NCBI GenBank assembly: GCA_021464245.1
Contig: JADCRB010000026.1
Span: forward strand, 248,001 to 312,000
Direction of reading: 5' to 3'
Origin: Carallia brachiata
Lineage: Eukaryota > Streptophyta > Magnoliopsida > Malpighiales > Rhizophoraceae
Length of the DNA stretch: 64,000 bases
Positions 57,800 through 64,000 of this stretch are shown here, in pieces. Position numbers and translations under genes: made by a program. The notes beneath the pieces are model-generated. The model did no database searches, was not told the DNA's origin, and saw only the letters and a list, made by a program, of their open reading frames with translations. The first letter of the stretch is position 1. The number at the start of each line of letters is the position of its first letter.

Positions 57800-58570
57800 C
57801 CTAGCTCCCGTCCAACCGGGAGGCCACTGTGAAGATTCTAAACAGTGTGTACAAATAAGGAAGGAGGTCCCACGCGCTTGTGTTTGTCTGCTGTCCACGA
57901 GGGGACTCCAAATTGTTGGCCGCCACCACTAATAAGAGTGGACTCACATAAGAATCACGGGATACAGAAAGACGGAGAGGACTTAAATTTTTGCAAAAGA
58001 GCACTACTACCTAAGGATAGTGACGCAAGAAAAATGGAAAAAAAAATTAAACAAAAAAACTCGATTAGTTATTTTTTATTTATAATTAGTTTCTGTTAGA
58101 CTTGTTAAGATTAAGCAAAATAATTTTTTTTTTCCTGGAAATGTAACCGAGGAATCTGGTTGGCCTCGACATATCCATTTGTAGTAAGAACAAAGAAGTA
58201 TACCGTACACATTTAGCAAAGGAAAAAAAACACAACATCGTCAAAGCCTTCAAAAGTCAATTACATATGTGGGGTGACCAAAAGCAAAGCAAGTTGAATC
58301 TTGAAAGCAATCGAATGTGTGTGTGTTCTTCTCTTTGTTATTATTATTATTATTATCTTTTTTGTTTTAAAATTTGGGTATTAAGTTAAACGTGTGAACA
58401 AGGAAGTTTTGAATTCCAATTTGCCATCCCACCACCCCACCATGGCACCACTCCATCAACATGATTGACAACCTCCAAATTTTCCTATATTTTTTTTTTT
58501 GCCTGCTTAACGAGTCCATAATCCAACTGTCTTCTACCTCCATTCTCCCTTCTGTCCTCTCTCTATATCC
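57800..58570. other. Intergenic region upstream of the beta-glucosidase gene
   Basis: A less AT-rich patch at 57800-58030 has short overlapping frames on both strands that match nothing recognised. An (ATT)n run is at 58338-58355. Confidence 0.4.
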
Positions 58571-58581
58571 ATTTCCCTTCT

Positions 58582-58592
58582 TCTATATAAAC
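58582..58592 (+). promoter_or_regulatory. TATA box of the beta-glucosidase gene
   Basis: TCTATATAAACC is a canonical plant TATA box, about 215 bases before the ATG at 58799. With a start of transcription about 30 bases downstream it leaves a 5' UTR near 185 bases. Confidence 0.6.
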
Positions 58593-58798
58593 CAATGAAA
58601 CATCACAAGACTCTTAAACACAAAGATTCATTATATTAACTCGTATGCTTCCTTGCTTGTTGCAAATTCGTCATACGTAACTTTCCTTCTCATCACTGTC
58701 TCAATATACACATTTCCTTCCTATTTCTTTCGCTCACTCCCATTCACAACAAAGAAATTGCAAAACCCGGTTCTCTATTCAGCATTACAGGTTAAAAC

Positions 58799-64000
<5,202 letters not shown>

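Overview
The window looks like nuclear DNA of a eudicot plant, possibly a woody species. The reasons are GT-AG introns in AT-rich DNA, five spliced genes of plant families, and dense plant-type repeats (MITEs, SINE, copia, MULE-like and Helitron-like remnants, microsatellites). No bacterial, organellar or viral genes were seen. All spliced models below were built by hand. Each was checked by reading phase across every junction, and the phases all agree.

Layout. 0.9-3.3 kb: a decayed CC-NBS-LRR resistance gene on +, split by an insertion. 3.6-7.0 kb: copia LTR pieces in inverted orientation and a decayed gag. 7.8-9.9 kb: a MITE, a tRNA-derived SINE and a CACG-rich repeat. 10.4-13.8 kb (+): a three-coding-exon gene for a Ser-rich protein of about 500 aa with a very unusual Cys/Trp-rich C-terminus. 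15.3-18.8 kb (-), convergent with it: a ninja-family AFP (ABI five-binding protein) gene, with an ABRE/CE3 cluster upstream. 19.9-33.3 kb: a gene-poor stretch with MITEs, a MULE-like element and an element that seems to carry a gene fragment. 33.5-37.5 kb (-): an eight-coding-exon NTF2-RRM (G3BP-like) gene with one GC-AG intron. 40.85-41.5 kb (-): an mTERF pseudogene. 42.2-45.8 kb (-): a nine-exon CobW/ZNG1-type GTPase metallochaperone. 46-52 kb: Helitron-like ends, an F-box/Sel1-like gene scrap, a repeat cluster and a block almost lacking T on the + strand. 52-58.5 kb: intergenic DNA with MITEs and tail-only retro-insertions. 58.8 kb to the end (+): the first eight exons of a GH1 beta-glucosidase close to Arabidopsis BGLU40, whose ninth exon begins 5 bases before the window ends.

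The genes do not form a pathway; they are ordinary, independently transcribed plant genes. The AFP gene belongs to ABA/JA signalling, and its promoter motifs suggest ABA feedback. The G3BP-like protein is expected in stress-granule RNA handling, the CobW protein in zinc delivery, and the beta-glucosidase in secreted glycoside hydrolysis. The most interesting observations are the Cys/Trp-rich protein, the recurrent micro-insertions made of little more than a poly(A) tail between target-site duplications, the overlapping out-of-frame AFP start codons, and the strand-asymmetric block inside a possible Helitron.
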